Shown: positions 1 through 7,641, numbered from the stretch's first letter. The stretch is 29,720 nt of DNA from JBMOLK01 sp049325575 (GCA_049325575.1 JBMOLK010000331.1:1-29720), one strand, 5' to 3'. The notes: a model not told the origin generated them from the letters alone. Program-made: numbers and translations.

Positions 1-402
1 CCATTTTTTACAACCAATTTTGGCAGGCTTATTTGGGAGTCCCTTCTTTGCGTCTTTTAGGGCAAATACCTATGCTTTTTTAAAAACTTTTTCCAGTTGG
101 CTATTGACATTTAACCGCTGGACTTTTAAGGTAAAGTATAATTCTTTCTATTCTCTATATACCAACAAAAAGAGTAGTATAAACGGGAACTAATCCAGAC
201 TTTTTCTAAACCTTGGAGTGGCAGTAGTCAGGATCGTAAACACCCCTAGTGCAATTACATCTTGCCAGAGATAACATATGTTTACACCTTTTAGCATTAT
301 GCCTATTATTATATTAAGAAAATAGGTTATCCGGCTTAAGACTTTCTTAGGGCAATATTGTGTAAATATCAATAATGCACTATCCATTGAGTCTATATGG
401 GT

Positions 403-431
403 TTGACTTGGAACGCATATTATAATACAAT
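403..431 (+). promoter_or_regulatory. Promoter of the nucleotidyltransferase gene
   Basis: A -35 box TTGACT (403-408) and a -10 box TACAAT (426-431) are separated by 17 bp, a good sigma-A-type promoter. Transcription would start near 438 and give a leader of about 130 nt before the ATG at 569. Read by eye only. Confidence 0.55.
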
Positions 432-464
432 ATAATTAAAGTTAATATGTGAGCAATGTCGTTC

Positions 465-541
465 ACGTTACCTAATGTAGAGTAACAAAAACGGTAATCA
501 AAGGTGTCTTTACCATTGGATGGTGAAAAACGCCTTTTTTG
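465..541 (+). terminator. Terminator-like hairpin in the leader (candidate attenuator)
   Basis: AAAGGTGT (500-507) pairs with ACGCCTTT (530-537) using one G-U pair. It encloses the smaller hairpin ACCAT/ATGGT (512-516/520-524) and is followed directly by a T run (535-540), which is the form of an intrinsic terminator. Upstream segments can pair in competing ways: GTTACC (467-472) with GGTAAT (493-498), and GGTAA (493-497) with TTACC (510-514). The second pairing would break the inner terminator hairpin. It lies between a promoter and the start codon at 569, so it may terminate transcription conditionally. Confidence 0.45.
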
Positions 542-568
542 TTTTCCAGCGAAAGGAAGGTGGATGAC

Positions 569-1066
569 ATGCATGGATATTGTAAATTTATTCAAAATGC
601 TTTGGATTATTGTATTGCCTCATTCAGAGAATACAATAAATATGATGATATAATAACATGTCTTAGAACTCACGACAGTACGCTTCACAGTAAGTTCAGG
701 CATTCAATTGCCGAAGATATAGCTAAGCTCCTATATATCCGCTACGGCGGCCAAATAAAAGATCTTAAGCTTTATGGGAGCACCATGCAGTATGAAGCAG
801 GTATGTTTTCTGATATTGATATAATAATAAAAGTAAAGTATCCAAGTGATGATTTGATTAACACTTTAAAAAAGTTGGATAAGATGCTTTGTAAAGAATA
901 CTACAGGCTTATTTGCCAAGAAATGAGTGAGTACACCTATTTCCTGGACCCTCATATAATAGATGAAAATCCTTATGCTGAAGCTAAGATGTCAAAGCCA
1001 TATCTGGAATATATTTTTAGAAACGATTCTGTAGAATTGCCTAAACCTGCCTTAAAACCAGCCTAA
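569..1066 (+). CDS. Nucleotidyltransferase-fold protein
   Basis: This 165-residue protein carries the signature of the DNA polymerase beta / minimal nucleotidyltransferase superfamily: a GST motif, then SDIDI about ten residues later, inside LYGSTMQYEAGMFSDIDIII. The two aspartates would bind the metal-nucleotide. Family members transfer nucleotides to small molecules, RNA or protein, and the substrate here cannot be read from the sequence. The N-terminal 60 residues are helical and not recognised. I chose ATG 569 because AAGGAAGGTGG sits just upstream; an in-frame TTG at 539 lies within the T run of the leader hairpin and is unlikely. The gene is monocistronic between a leader hairpin and a terminator at 1065. 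It could be part of a MNT/HEPN-type or antibiotic-modifying family, but no partner gene is adjacent. Confidence 0.75.
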   Translation: MHGYCKFIQNALDYCIASFREYNKYDDIITCLRTHDSTLHSKFRHSIAEDIAKLLYIRYGGQIKDLKLYGSTMQYEAGMFSDIDIIIKVKYPSDDLINTLKKLDKMLCKEYYRLICQEMSEYTYFLDPHIIDENPYAEAKMSKPYLEYIFRNDSVELPKPALKPA

Positions 1067-1093
1067 AAGGCCTTTGTTGTTATGCCTTTTTTT
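1065..1093 (+). terminator. Terminator after the nucleotidyltransferase gene
   Basis: AAAAGGC (1065-1071) pairs with GCCTTTT (1084-1090), followed by T residues to 1093. The hairpin overlaps the stop codon. Confidence 0.65.
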
Positions 1094-1100
1094 AAAATCA

Positions 1101-1147
1101 CTATACATTTTAAAAGTATAGACTGAATATTAATCTGAAAATTAATA
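1101..1147. repeat. Two inverted repeats upstream of the TauE pair
   Basis: CTATAC (1101-1106) and GTATAG (1116-1121) form one AT-rich inverted repeat. TATTAAT (1128-1134) and ATTAATA (1141-1147) form a second. They occupy the short spacer before the permease genes and are candidate operator sites, but AT-rich palindromes arise easily by chance. Confidence 0.3.
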
Positions 1148-1187
1148 AGAATATGATTTAGAAGGAGTTTTTTGTGGAGGAATTTTA

Positions 1188-1562
1188 TTGAAAGAGGCCA
1201 AAGTGTTATTTAGAAAATACATAAAATTTGTGCTTATCGGGTTGGTAACAGGTATGGCCAACGGACTCTTCGGGTCCGGGGGAGGCACTATAGCTGTTCC
1301 GGCTATGGTTTTGTTGTTGAAGGAAGAGGAACACAGGGCACATGCAACGGCAATATCCATTATTCTTCCTTTGACTATAGTGAGCGCTTTTCTTTATGTA
1401 TCAAACAAATATATAAACTGGGGTCTTACTTTTAAAGTTATGCTTGGCGGTGTAGTTGGCGGTTACATTGGAGCGAAGCTTCTTAATATATGTCCTTCAC
1501 ATATTTTAAGAAAGATCTTTGCGGTTTTCATGATAGCAGCAGCTGTTAGAATGATTTTGTAA
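1188..1562 (+). CDS. TauE/SafE-family permease, N-terminal half protein
   Basis: This 124-residue, very hydrophobic protein has the TauE/SafE (DUF81) repeat motif near the start, GMANGLFGSGGG, followed by about four membrane helices. TauE/SafE proteins are inner-membrane exporters of sulfite, sulfoacetate and other organic anions, normally about 250 residues made of two homologous halves. This protein is only one half; the next gene supplies the other. The start is TTG 1188, chosen for the GTGGAGG site 7 bp upstream. The stop at 1562 is 15 bp before the start of the partner gene, so the two are almost certainly translated together and may form a heterodimer. The transported substrate is unknown. 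Confidence 0.8.
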   Translation: MKEAKVLFRKYIKFVLIGLVTGMANGLFGSGGGTIAVPAMVLLLKEEEHRAHATAISIILPLTIVSAFLYVSNKYINWGLTFKVMLGGVVGGYIGAKLLNICPSHILRKIFAVFMIAAAVRMIL

Positions 1563-1577
1563 GTTGTGGGAGGAAGT

Positions 1578-1958
1578 ATGATACTGTTTCTTATAGGTCT
1601 GGCATCAGGAATAATTAGTGGTATGGGGATAGGGGGAGGATCAATTTTGATACCTGCCCTGGTTATATTTGTAAAGCCTGATCAGCATATTGCCCAAAGC
1701 GTGAACCTTCTGTTTTTTATACCTACTGCTGTTGTAGCTTTGATTGTACATATAAGGAATAAAAGAATAAACTTTAAGATAGCTTTTCCAATTATTATTT
1801 CAGGTCTGTTTGGGGCGTATTTAGGGTCACGAATTGCTATTGCTTTGCCGGGTGCTGTCTTAAAGAAATGGTTTGGAGTATTTCTTTTGGTCCTGGGCTT
1901 ATACGAATTAGTTAGAAGAGATAAAAGCAGGAAAGTCCGGGAGAGTGCCAACAGCTAA
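1578..1958 (+). CDS. TauE/SafE-family permease, C-terminal half protein
   Basis: This 126-residue membrane protein again begins with the family motif (GIISGMGIGGGSILIPAL) and has about four membrane helices, ending in a basic tail (RRDKSRK). It is the second half of a TauE/SafE exporter whose first half is encoded immediately upstream. I chose ATG 1578, which follows GGGAGGAAGT; a GTG at 1566 in the same frame overlaps that ribosome binding site and is unlikely. The separate binding site argues for a genuine two-gene transporter rather than a recent nonsense mutation. Substrate unknown; sulfur-compound export is the usual role of relatives. Confidence 0.8.
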   Translation: MILFLIGLASGIISGMGIGGGSILIPALVIFVKPDQHIAQSVNLLFFIPTAVVALIVHIRNKRINFKIAFPIIISGLFGAYLGSRIAIALPGAVLKKWFGVFLLVLGLYELVRRDKSRKVRESANS

Positions 1959-1968
1959 ATATGTAAAG

Positions 1969-2009
1969 AAGCTGCCGGTATGATAAAGCCTTATACCGAC
2001 AGCTTTTTA
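1969..2009 (+). terminator. Terminator after the TauE pair
   Basis: A 13-bp stem with one mismatch (1969-1981 with 1993-2005; arms AAGCTGCCGGTAT and ATACCGACAGCTT) is followed by TTTTTATTTATTTT. It lies between two convergent genes. In the opposite direction it lacks a clear T run, so it mainly serves the plus-strand genes. Confidence 0.75.
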
Positions 2010-2049
2010 TTTATTTTAGTATTTACAGGTTTTATTGAGTTTGTTATCT

Positions 2050-4758
2050 CTAGAATCCGATTATTATTTTTAAAAGATATCTCTTTAAAATCGTATAATC
2101 TGTTGAGTTTATATATCCGTCCCGGTTTAAGTCGGCAGCAGTAAGATCGTCTGCTACAGGTAAGTCGGTGACTATGCGAAGAATTAGTCTTCTCATAAGA
2201 GTAAGATCTGTCGAGTTTATATAACCGTCGCCATTTAGATCACCCTGTTTAGTTGTAGGAGTAGGAGTTGGAACCGGTCCTACATCTTCATCACCAAAGA
2301 GTATAGCGTAAGTAGCATTTGCAACTGCTATATCACACTGTGCCCAGAAACGGTGGTAATTAAATTCCGGTTCGGTGTTATTAAAATAAGCTTCTTCTAC
2401 TTTCTTAAATGCCGGGTCATCCCTGTATTTTGAACGGATATCTATAAACTTGACACCCGGTTCTATTATTTCACCGTTAGCCATTACACCGCTCCACCCT
2501 TGAGGTATGTATACTTCCTGTTCAAAGAAGCGCTTGTAGTCTCCGCGTTTTTCCGTTACAGAAAGACCTATATCATCACGATATAGTTTCCACATACGGT
2601 CCAGCAGTTCTTTGGCAATATTGCATGCTTCCTCATCATATGTTGCCCATTTCTTGGAAGCTGCGCTATAATAGAAAAGGGTATTTGCAAGTGAGGCTGT
2701 GATGCCGATGTCTGTACCATAGCTTGTAACTGTTACGTGAAAGTTCGGATTACCCGTAGATGACCCTTTCCAGGCATCTGGCTGTCCTTCCCAGTCAAGT
2801 GTTGAAGGTATTTGGAATGTGCCGTCAGCATTTAGTCTGATTTCTTTTTTAACCCATGCTGTCCACTTATCCAAAAGCTTCCTAGCCATCTCGTCTCCTG
2901 TTTCATAGTACAGCTCTGCTACACGCTGTACTGACCAAGCCTGGAATCCAAACCATGTATTACTTCCGGGATCCTGGTATACAGGATTCTCCTCATAGGC
3001 CATATCATAAAATGTTGATATACCTACAGGATATTTGTCATACCTTCCATTCCATGAATTGGTTGCTCCACCAGCTATAGCTCCTTCGGCAGATTGAAGC
3101 CATGTATAGAATTCCAGCTGCCTTTTAAGGCTTGTAGCCCAATCTTTAGCGCCATTAGGGGATTTTGGTTTGAAGTCTTCATTAGTTGAAAGTACCCAGG
3201 CTGCCAATGGATTCTGGTAGCCGAAGTGGTTATGGCTGCACCCAATCTTCCATGCCCAATAGCCGTTTATATCTCCACCCCAAGCATAATACCATGACAG
3301 GAGATAGTGTGCACTGTCATATACGGTTCCTTTTGCTTGATTACTCTGCGCACCTATTTGGAAGAAATATTTATCAAACATTGAATACCTTAAGTAGTCA
3401 CCCATTTTAGATGCTTTTTCTACCAGAGGGCTTATATCCTTACCCTGTGCCTTAGCCCATTTGTCTGCCCAGTAGGTTGCCTGGACAGCACGTGCATCTG
3501 CATCGGATGCTATAGTATAACGCCACTGCTTTGAATACTGCTGGTCATCTGTAAAAAGATCAAGGAAACCATTTGGACCACCCCATTTGAAAAGCTCAAT
3601 CGAAGGATGAGGTACTGTCTCCCATACAGACTCCTGCAGTCCTCTTTGGAATGTATTTATGAATGTAGGCTCTTGTCCTACACCATATCCATACCAGTTG
3701 TCAACGTCTAACAGCCAGTGCATACCGTACATATAGGGGTTTCCATATGTTTCCACAAGTTCCGGGTGGAGAGGGTCAAGTCCTGAAGTCAATGAGAAGT
3801 TCATTTCCGAAGGATACATATCAGGAAGCTCCCATTCTCCTGCATAAGTAGCTGCCTTTTCAGGGTCATAAGCGGACATACCCGGTTGATGGAAACTATC
3901 CGGTATAATATATTTTTCGGTTATCTGCCAGGCTCTTTCAAGCTTGGACCAGTCCCCTGTGATATGGCCGTATATTGATTCCAGCCACATATAGTAACTG
4001 AATGCTTCACTGGTTGTCTCATGGCCATAGTCAGGTGCCTCACATATAAGTGTTTCAACCGAATGGTACGGAATACCTTCATCGCTGAAGTATCCGTTTG
4101 CAGGGTTATGTAGATCCTTCCATAGATCCATAAAACGGCCATAGTATTTTCCCACAGGAACAATAGCCGGAGCAGGAGTTGTATCGACAGATGGTGTTGG
4201 GTTGAGCGAAGGATCGTCCGCAGGTATACCCCATACCAGTTGGTCGGCAACATAGGCTGTTACTTTTTGAGAAACTGTAAGGCTATCGGAAGTAGGGTTA
4301 AATGAATAATCCTCAAGCTGGTGGTATTTAACCCAATTGTTTTGTGAGCACCTTGTCTTAACAACTACATTTGCTCCTGGTTCAAGGGTCCCAGCACCGC
4401 TTTTAAATCCTATTTCCATATAGTAATCTGCACCGGGAACCACTTTGGGCATTTTTACAAAAGATCCTGTTATGTTTGAACTTCCAATCTGTGAATAGTC
4501 ACAATAGAAAATCTGGGGATTATCCAGGTCCAGACAATCCAGAGTGTAATAATACCTCACTTTTACATCAGCCAGATCAATTGCACTACTGCCTGTGTTT
4601 TCGATCATAAAGTTAGCTTCGATACTAAACTGTACAGGGTCTCTTGAGACATTATACATTGACACCTGTAAAGCAGTGCCTGCCGGATAAGCCGAAACAG
4701 GTAATAAAAAAGTCAGCATCAAAACAAGAACTAAAAGTATTATACCTGATCTTTTCAT
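2050..4758 (-). CDS. Secreted CBM3-GH48-dockerin cellulase (cellulosomal exoglucanase)
   Basis: A 902-residue secreted processive cellulase. Residues 1-23 are a signal peptide ending in VSA. Residues about 28-180 form a family 3 carbohydrate-binding module (NTGSSAIDL, VRYYYT, EIGFKSGAGTL, DYSFNPT). A Pro/Thr linker follows, then a GH48 catalytic domain (about 203-825) with the conserved HETTSEAFSYYMWLES region holding active-site acids. A PTPTPTT linker leads to a type I dockerin (839-902) with two calcium loops, DLNGDGYINSTD and DLNRDGYINSTD. GH48 enzymes release cellobiose from chain ends and are usually the most abundant cellulosomal enzyme; the dockerin would anchor it to a scaffoldin. 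The start ATG 4758 follows AAAGGGGGAAAATTATTA; a TTG at 4779 overlaps that site. The order CBM3 first, with a dockerin at the end, differs from GH48-dockerin CelS and GH48-CBM3 CelY of C. thermocellum. Confidence 0.95.
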   Translation of the reverse strand: MKRSGIILLVLVLMLTFLLPVSAYPAGTALQVSMYNVSRDPVQFSIEANFMIENTGSSAIDLADVKVRYYYTLDCLDLDNPQIFYCDYSQIGSSNITGSFVKMPKVVPGADYYMEIGFKSGAGTLEPGANVVVKTRCSQNNWVKYHQLEDYSFNPTSDSLTVSQKVTAYVADQLVWGIPADDPSLNPTPSVDTTPAPAIVPVGKYYGRFMDLWKDLHNPANGYFSDEGIPYHSVETLICEAPDYGHETTSEAFSYYMWLESIYGHITGDWSKLERAWQITEKYIIPDSFHQPGMSAYDPEKAATYAGEWELPDMYPSEMNFSLTSGLDPLHPELVETYGNPYMYGMHWLLDVDNWYGYGVGQEPTFINTFQRGLQESVWETVPHPSIELFKWGGPNGFLDLFTDDQQYSKQWRYTIASDADARAVQATYWADKWAKAQGKDISPLVEKASKMGDYLRYSMFDKYFFQIGAQSNQAKGTVYDSAHYLLSWYYAWGGDINGYWAWKIGCSHNHFGYQNPLAAWVLSTNEDFKPKSPNGAKDWATSLKRQLEFYTWLQSAEGAIAGGATNSWNGRYDKYPVGISTFYDMAYEENPVYQDPGSNTWFGFQAWSVQRVAELYYETGDEMARKLLDKWTAWVKKEIRLNADGTFQIPSTLDWEGQPDAWKGSSTGNPNFHVTVTSYGTDIGITASLANTLFYYSAASKKWATYDEEACNIAKELLDRMWKLYRDDIGLSVTEKRGDYKRFFEQEVYIPQGWSGVMANGEIIEPGVKFIDIRSKYRDDPAFKKVEEAYFNNTEPEFNYHRFWAQCDIAVANATYAILFGDEDVGPVPTPTPTTKQGDLNGDGYINSTDLTLMRRLILRIVTDLPVADDLTAADLNRDGYINSTDYTILKRYLLKIIIGF

Positions 4759-5048
4759 TAATAATTTTCCCCCTTTCAAAAATTACAACAGACTCAATAA
4801 TAGGAACAATAACCACAGGAAAATTCAGGGTAACTCAAGACTTAATGCAAAAGGTCTACCCTGGCAATTAAGGGACAGTGATTTGTCTTTTATTATTTAT
4901 TATCTATATAGTATAAAAAACTGGATAGTATATATGAAGAGTGAAGAGAGCGATGAAATGTGTTTTAAAAAATACAGCCTTCATTTAATCCTTTCTTTTT
5001 TACTTTCACCTCCTATTTAAAGCTTATAGGAATAGAATAATTATATCA
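4759..5048 (-). promoter_or_regulatory. Promoter and long leader of the GH48 gene
   Basis: On the minus strand an extended -10 box TGATATAAT occupies 5048-5040, with no good -35. The resulting leader would be about 275 nt. It contains a perfect Shine-Dalgarno sequence AGGAGGTGA (5014-5006) with no start codon at normal spacing. Further down, a weakly preceded ATG at 4984-4982 opens a 26-codon reading frame. The lipoprotein gene upstream ends at 5108 with no visible terminator, so read-through is also possible. The site 4770-4764 (GGGGG) serves the GH48 gene itself. Confidence 0.4.
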
Positions 5049-5107
5049 CATAAACTGTGTCTATTAGTATAATTAATTTCTATTTTTATCCTTTTTTTAA
5101 TATTTGC

Positions 5108-5923
5108 TTAAGGGGAAAGCCTTCTTCTTATTTCCTCTGACGGATCAATGGGCTGGGGAATATCAACCCTTGGCAGATCCGGCTGCGGATTATTTATATC
5201 CGGTCCTAAATTATTGGATGGATTATATATATCCTGATTTTTACCCGGATAGCTGTTTTTGTTAGATTCATTTAGTTTCTGAAGATTCTCAAAAGCTTTT
5301 CTTTCGATTTGATTTACAGTAATCAAATCGCTCTCAACTACTGCGGACATCTTTTCCGTTTTAGCCTTATCATAGTTCTTTTTATCACTTATATAAGTGT
5401 CAAGATCAAGACCAAGCTGCAGAGAGATCAGGTATTCGTCGAGGACTTCCTCCGTATTGTTAAAATCTTTTTTTAGTTTTACAAGATAATATACTGCCTT
5501 CCTTTCATCTATTTTAGATAAAAGCTCCGAGTATTTAACAGAATCGTCAGCTTTTTCACTATGTATATCAATGCTGATATCAGGCCTAAGTCCTATGCTG
5601 TCACTAAATGTCTGAATTTCACTTAACTGAAGTATTACTCTTTTTACATATAATTCGGCTGAATCAATATCCTTAGGATCAAATCCTTCAGCTTTAAGCT
5701 TTTTAATATAATCCACCTTATCCCCAGAGCTATTTTCCTCACCGTTCTCTTTAGACTGGTTGTTTGTCGAGTCACTTGTACCTACCTGGATATTTTGTCC
5801 ATCTTGCGGAGGCTTGGTATTGTTTACGGTACTACTAGTCTGGCATCCGGCAAGTAATACAAAAATTTGTATTGCAGCCGATAGTATAATAATAGGAAAT
5901 ATTCTTTTCATGTTTGTATTCAT
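5108..5923 (-). CDS. Putative lipoprotein of unknown function
   Basis: This 271-residue protein begins with a lipoprotein signal peptide: basic MNTNMKR, a hydrophobic stretch and the lipobox LLAGC with the acylated cysteine at residue 27. A Ser/Thr/Asn/Gln-rich linker (28-70) follows, then a mostly helical, charged domain (about 72-215), and a Pro/Asn-rich tail ending in RRRLSP. I do not recognise a family. It is predicted to be anchored to the outer face of the cytoplasmic membrane. The start ATG 5923 follows GAGGAAACCCA. It lies upstream of the GH48 gene on the same strand, separated by 349 bp to the GH48 start, so co-transcription is possible but not shown. Confidence 0.7.
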   Translation of the reverse strand: MNTNMKRIFPIIILSAAIQIFVLLAGCQTSSTVNNTKPPQDGQNIQVGTSDSTNNQSKENGEENSSGDKVDYIKKLKAEGFDPKDIDSAELYVKRVILQLSEIQTFSDSIGLRPDISIDIHSEKADDSVKYSELLSKIDERKAVYYLVKLKKDFNNTEEVLDEYLISLQLGLDLDTYISDKKNYDKAKTEKMSAVVESDLITVNQIERKAFENLQKLNESNKNSYPGKNQDIYNPSNNLGPDINNPQPDLPRVDIPQPIDPSEEIRRRLSP

Positions 5924-5956
5924 TGGGTTTCCTCATTTCTTTTTTTACTAAAGTTT

Positions 5957-5987
5957 ATTATATTTGTTTCAAATAATATTGTATCAA
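5957..5987 (-). promoter_or_regulatory. Possible promoter of the lipoprotein gene
   Basis: On the minus strand TTGATA (5987-5982) and TATAAT (5962-5957) are separated by 19 bp, longer than ideal. It lies about 34 bp before the lipoprotein start codon. Confidence 0.35.
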
Positions 5988-6135
5988 AAATTTATAGTAT
6001 TGGAATAGAGTTCAGTACAAGAAGTTAGACAAGTTATTTCTTTTAACCGCAAGTTCAGGATATATGAATACTTTTCCAAACATATCAACCTTAATAAAAA
6101 AATTCTTTGCTATATGTTTTCTTTTGGGAATAATA

Positions 6136-6144
6136 TGATATAAT
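6136..6144 (+). promoter_or_regulatory. Extended -10 promoter of the LRR-dockerin gene
   Basis: TGATATAAT, an extended -10 element, stands 58 bp before the start codon at 6202, with no recognisable -35. The same nine bases occur upstream of the GH48 gene (minus strand, 5048-5040). Confidence 0.45.
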
Positions 6145-6201
6145 TCTTTTGTTAAATATACATATTTTAGTATCAACTTATTTTTTTAGGGGGAGTAGAA
6201 A

Positions 6202-7602
6202 ATGAATATCAAATTTAGTAAAATGTTTAGCTTTTTGATTGCAGTTCTTGTAGTTCTTAACATTCTATGTATTACGGCATTTGCACAGACGGATGGAGAA
6301 ACTGGAATCATAGCAGATGACACCGTAATTAATTTTCCTGATGAAAACCTTGAAGCGGTAATAAGAGATGTTACTGGAAAGGCTGCTGACGATATTTTAT
6401 ATGGTGATGTTAAGAATATTACTTCACTATATTCAAGCGGAGAAGGAATAACCGATTTGGAAGGAATTCAATATCTTACTGCTTTGGAGTATGTTAATCT
6501 TAGTTCCAATCTAATTACAGATATCAGTTTAATTGGCAATTTGGTAAACTTAAAGTCTTTGGAACTGGGAGATAACGATTTAATCGATATAAATATAATT
6601 GGCAGTATGACAAACTTGATACTATTGGATTTAAGGAGCAACAGTATAAATGACATTAGTGCCCTTGGCGGCTTGATAAATTTAAAATACTTAAATCTAT
6701 CCGATAATCAATTGAGCAATATAAGTGCACTGGAAGGTATGAAAAATTTAGCAGAGCTATACCTGGATTCCAACCAAATAAGTGACATAAGTGTGATCGG
6801 TAATTTGGTTAGGCTGGATACACTGGTGTTATCTGCAAATCCAATAACCGATATAAGTGCGCTAAGCGGTTTAACAAATTTAAGAGGATTAGAATTGATT
6901 TTTAATGATATCAGTGATATAAGTGCAATAGAAAGCTTGACGAGCTTGACCAATTTATCTATAAGCGGAAACCGGATAAGTGACATAACTGCACTTGGTA
7001 AATTAACAAACCTAAGATCCGTGGCTTTGTGGTGGAATGAAATAAGTGATATCAGTGTTCTAGGCGGTTTAACCGGGTTGGAATTCATAAGTTTGGTCGG
7101 TAATCAAATAACCGATATAAGTTCAGTAAGCAACCTATCCAGTTTGACTTTCCTGGAATTATCTGATAATCAAATAGATGACATAGCTGCAATAAGCAAT
7201 TTAACCGGTTTGACATACCTGGATTTGTCAGACAACCAATTAAGTAATATAAGTCCGTTGAGTAACTTGACGAACCTAACCAGTTTATATTTGGCCAATA
7301 ACCCTATAACCGACTATTCTCCTGTAGAGCCATACTATAACAATCTTGTAGGAAAGGATTTTACAATCGACACGACTCTTCCTTATACTTATGGCGATGC
7401 AGATGGTGATGGAATAGTCACTGCAAACGATTATGCTTTAATTAGAGACTATGTGATTGAAAAGATTACAGCATTTCCATCATCATATGGAGAGCAAGCC
7501 TCTGACGTTGATGGTGACGGGATTATCTCGGCAAATGACTATGCGCTGGTTAGAGACTATGTCATAGAAAAGATTTATAGTTTTCCAGTAGAGAACCAGT
7601 GA
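6202..7602 (+). CDS. Secreted leucine-rich-repeat protein with type I dockerin
   Basis: A 466-residue secreted protein with no catalytic domain visible. Residues 1-28 are a signal peptide (ending TAFA). A short cap (INFPDENLEAVIRD) is followed by 13 leucine-rich repeats of exactly 22 residues (83-368), internalin/SDS22-like in pattern, for example ITDISALSGLTNLRGLELIFND. A type I dockerin occupies 397-466 with two calcium loops DADGDGIVTAND and DVDGDGIISAND. LRR solenoids of this type bind other proteins, so this is probably a non-enzymatic cellulosome component such as an adhesin, an inhibitor or a structural partner; that is inference. The start ATG 6202 follows AGGGGGAGTAGAAA. It is transcribed away from the lipoprotein-GH48 pair. 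The dockerin recognition residues (Ala-Asn in both loops) differ from those of the GH48 enzyme (Ser-Thr). Confidence 0.9.
   Translation: MNIKFSKMFSFLIAVLVVLNILCITAFAQTDGETGIIADDTVINFPDENLEAVIRDVTGKAADDILYGDVKNITSLYSSGEGITDLEGIQYLTALEYVNLSSNLITDISLIGNLVNLKSLELGDNDLIDINIIGSMTNLILLDLRSNSINDISALGGLINLKYLNLSDNQLSNISALEGMKNLAELYLDSNQISDISVIGNLVRLDTLVLSANPITDISALSGLTNLRGLELIFNDISDISAIESLTSLTNLSISGNRISDITALGKLTNLRSVALWWNEISDISVLGGLTGLEFISLVGNQITDISSVSNLSSLTFLELSDNQIDDIAAISNLTGLTYLDLSDNQLSNISPLSNLTNLTSLYLANNPITDYSPVEPYYNNLVGKDFTIDTTLPYTYGDADGDGIVTANDYALIRDYVIEKITAFPSSYGEQASDVDGDGIISANDYALVRDYVIEKIYSFPVENQ
6448..7305 (+). repeat. Thirteen 66-nt repeats encoding 22-residue leucine-rich repeats
   Basis: Thirteen consecutive coding units of 66 nt, all the same length, encode the LRR solenoid. 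A partial fourteenth unit (ITDYSPVEP) follows. The units share runs such as ATAAGTGATATAAGTGC, so the array is diverged but still recognisable at DNA level. Confidence 0.85.
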
Positions 7603-7641
7603 CAGATGTAACAAAACTAAACAATAAGAATTATAAGATTA

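Noticed and set aside
1..402. A 62-codon open frame (2-190, plus strand) and a 65-codon minus-strand frame (387-190).
   Set aside because: Neither has a ribosome binding site or recognisable protein features. The first could be the end of a gene outside the window, but nothing supports that. I see no gene, RNA or repeat here.
3186..4253. Open frames of 74 and 110 codons inside the GH48 gene.
   Set aside because: They overlap the cellulase domains in other frames and have no own ribosome binding site.
6468..7088. Antisense open frames across the LRR array.
   Set aside because: They arise because the repeats are periodic; the sense frame has signal peptide, repeats and dockerin.
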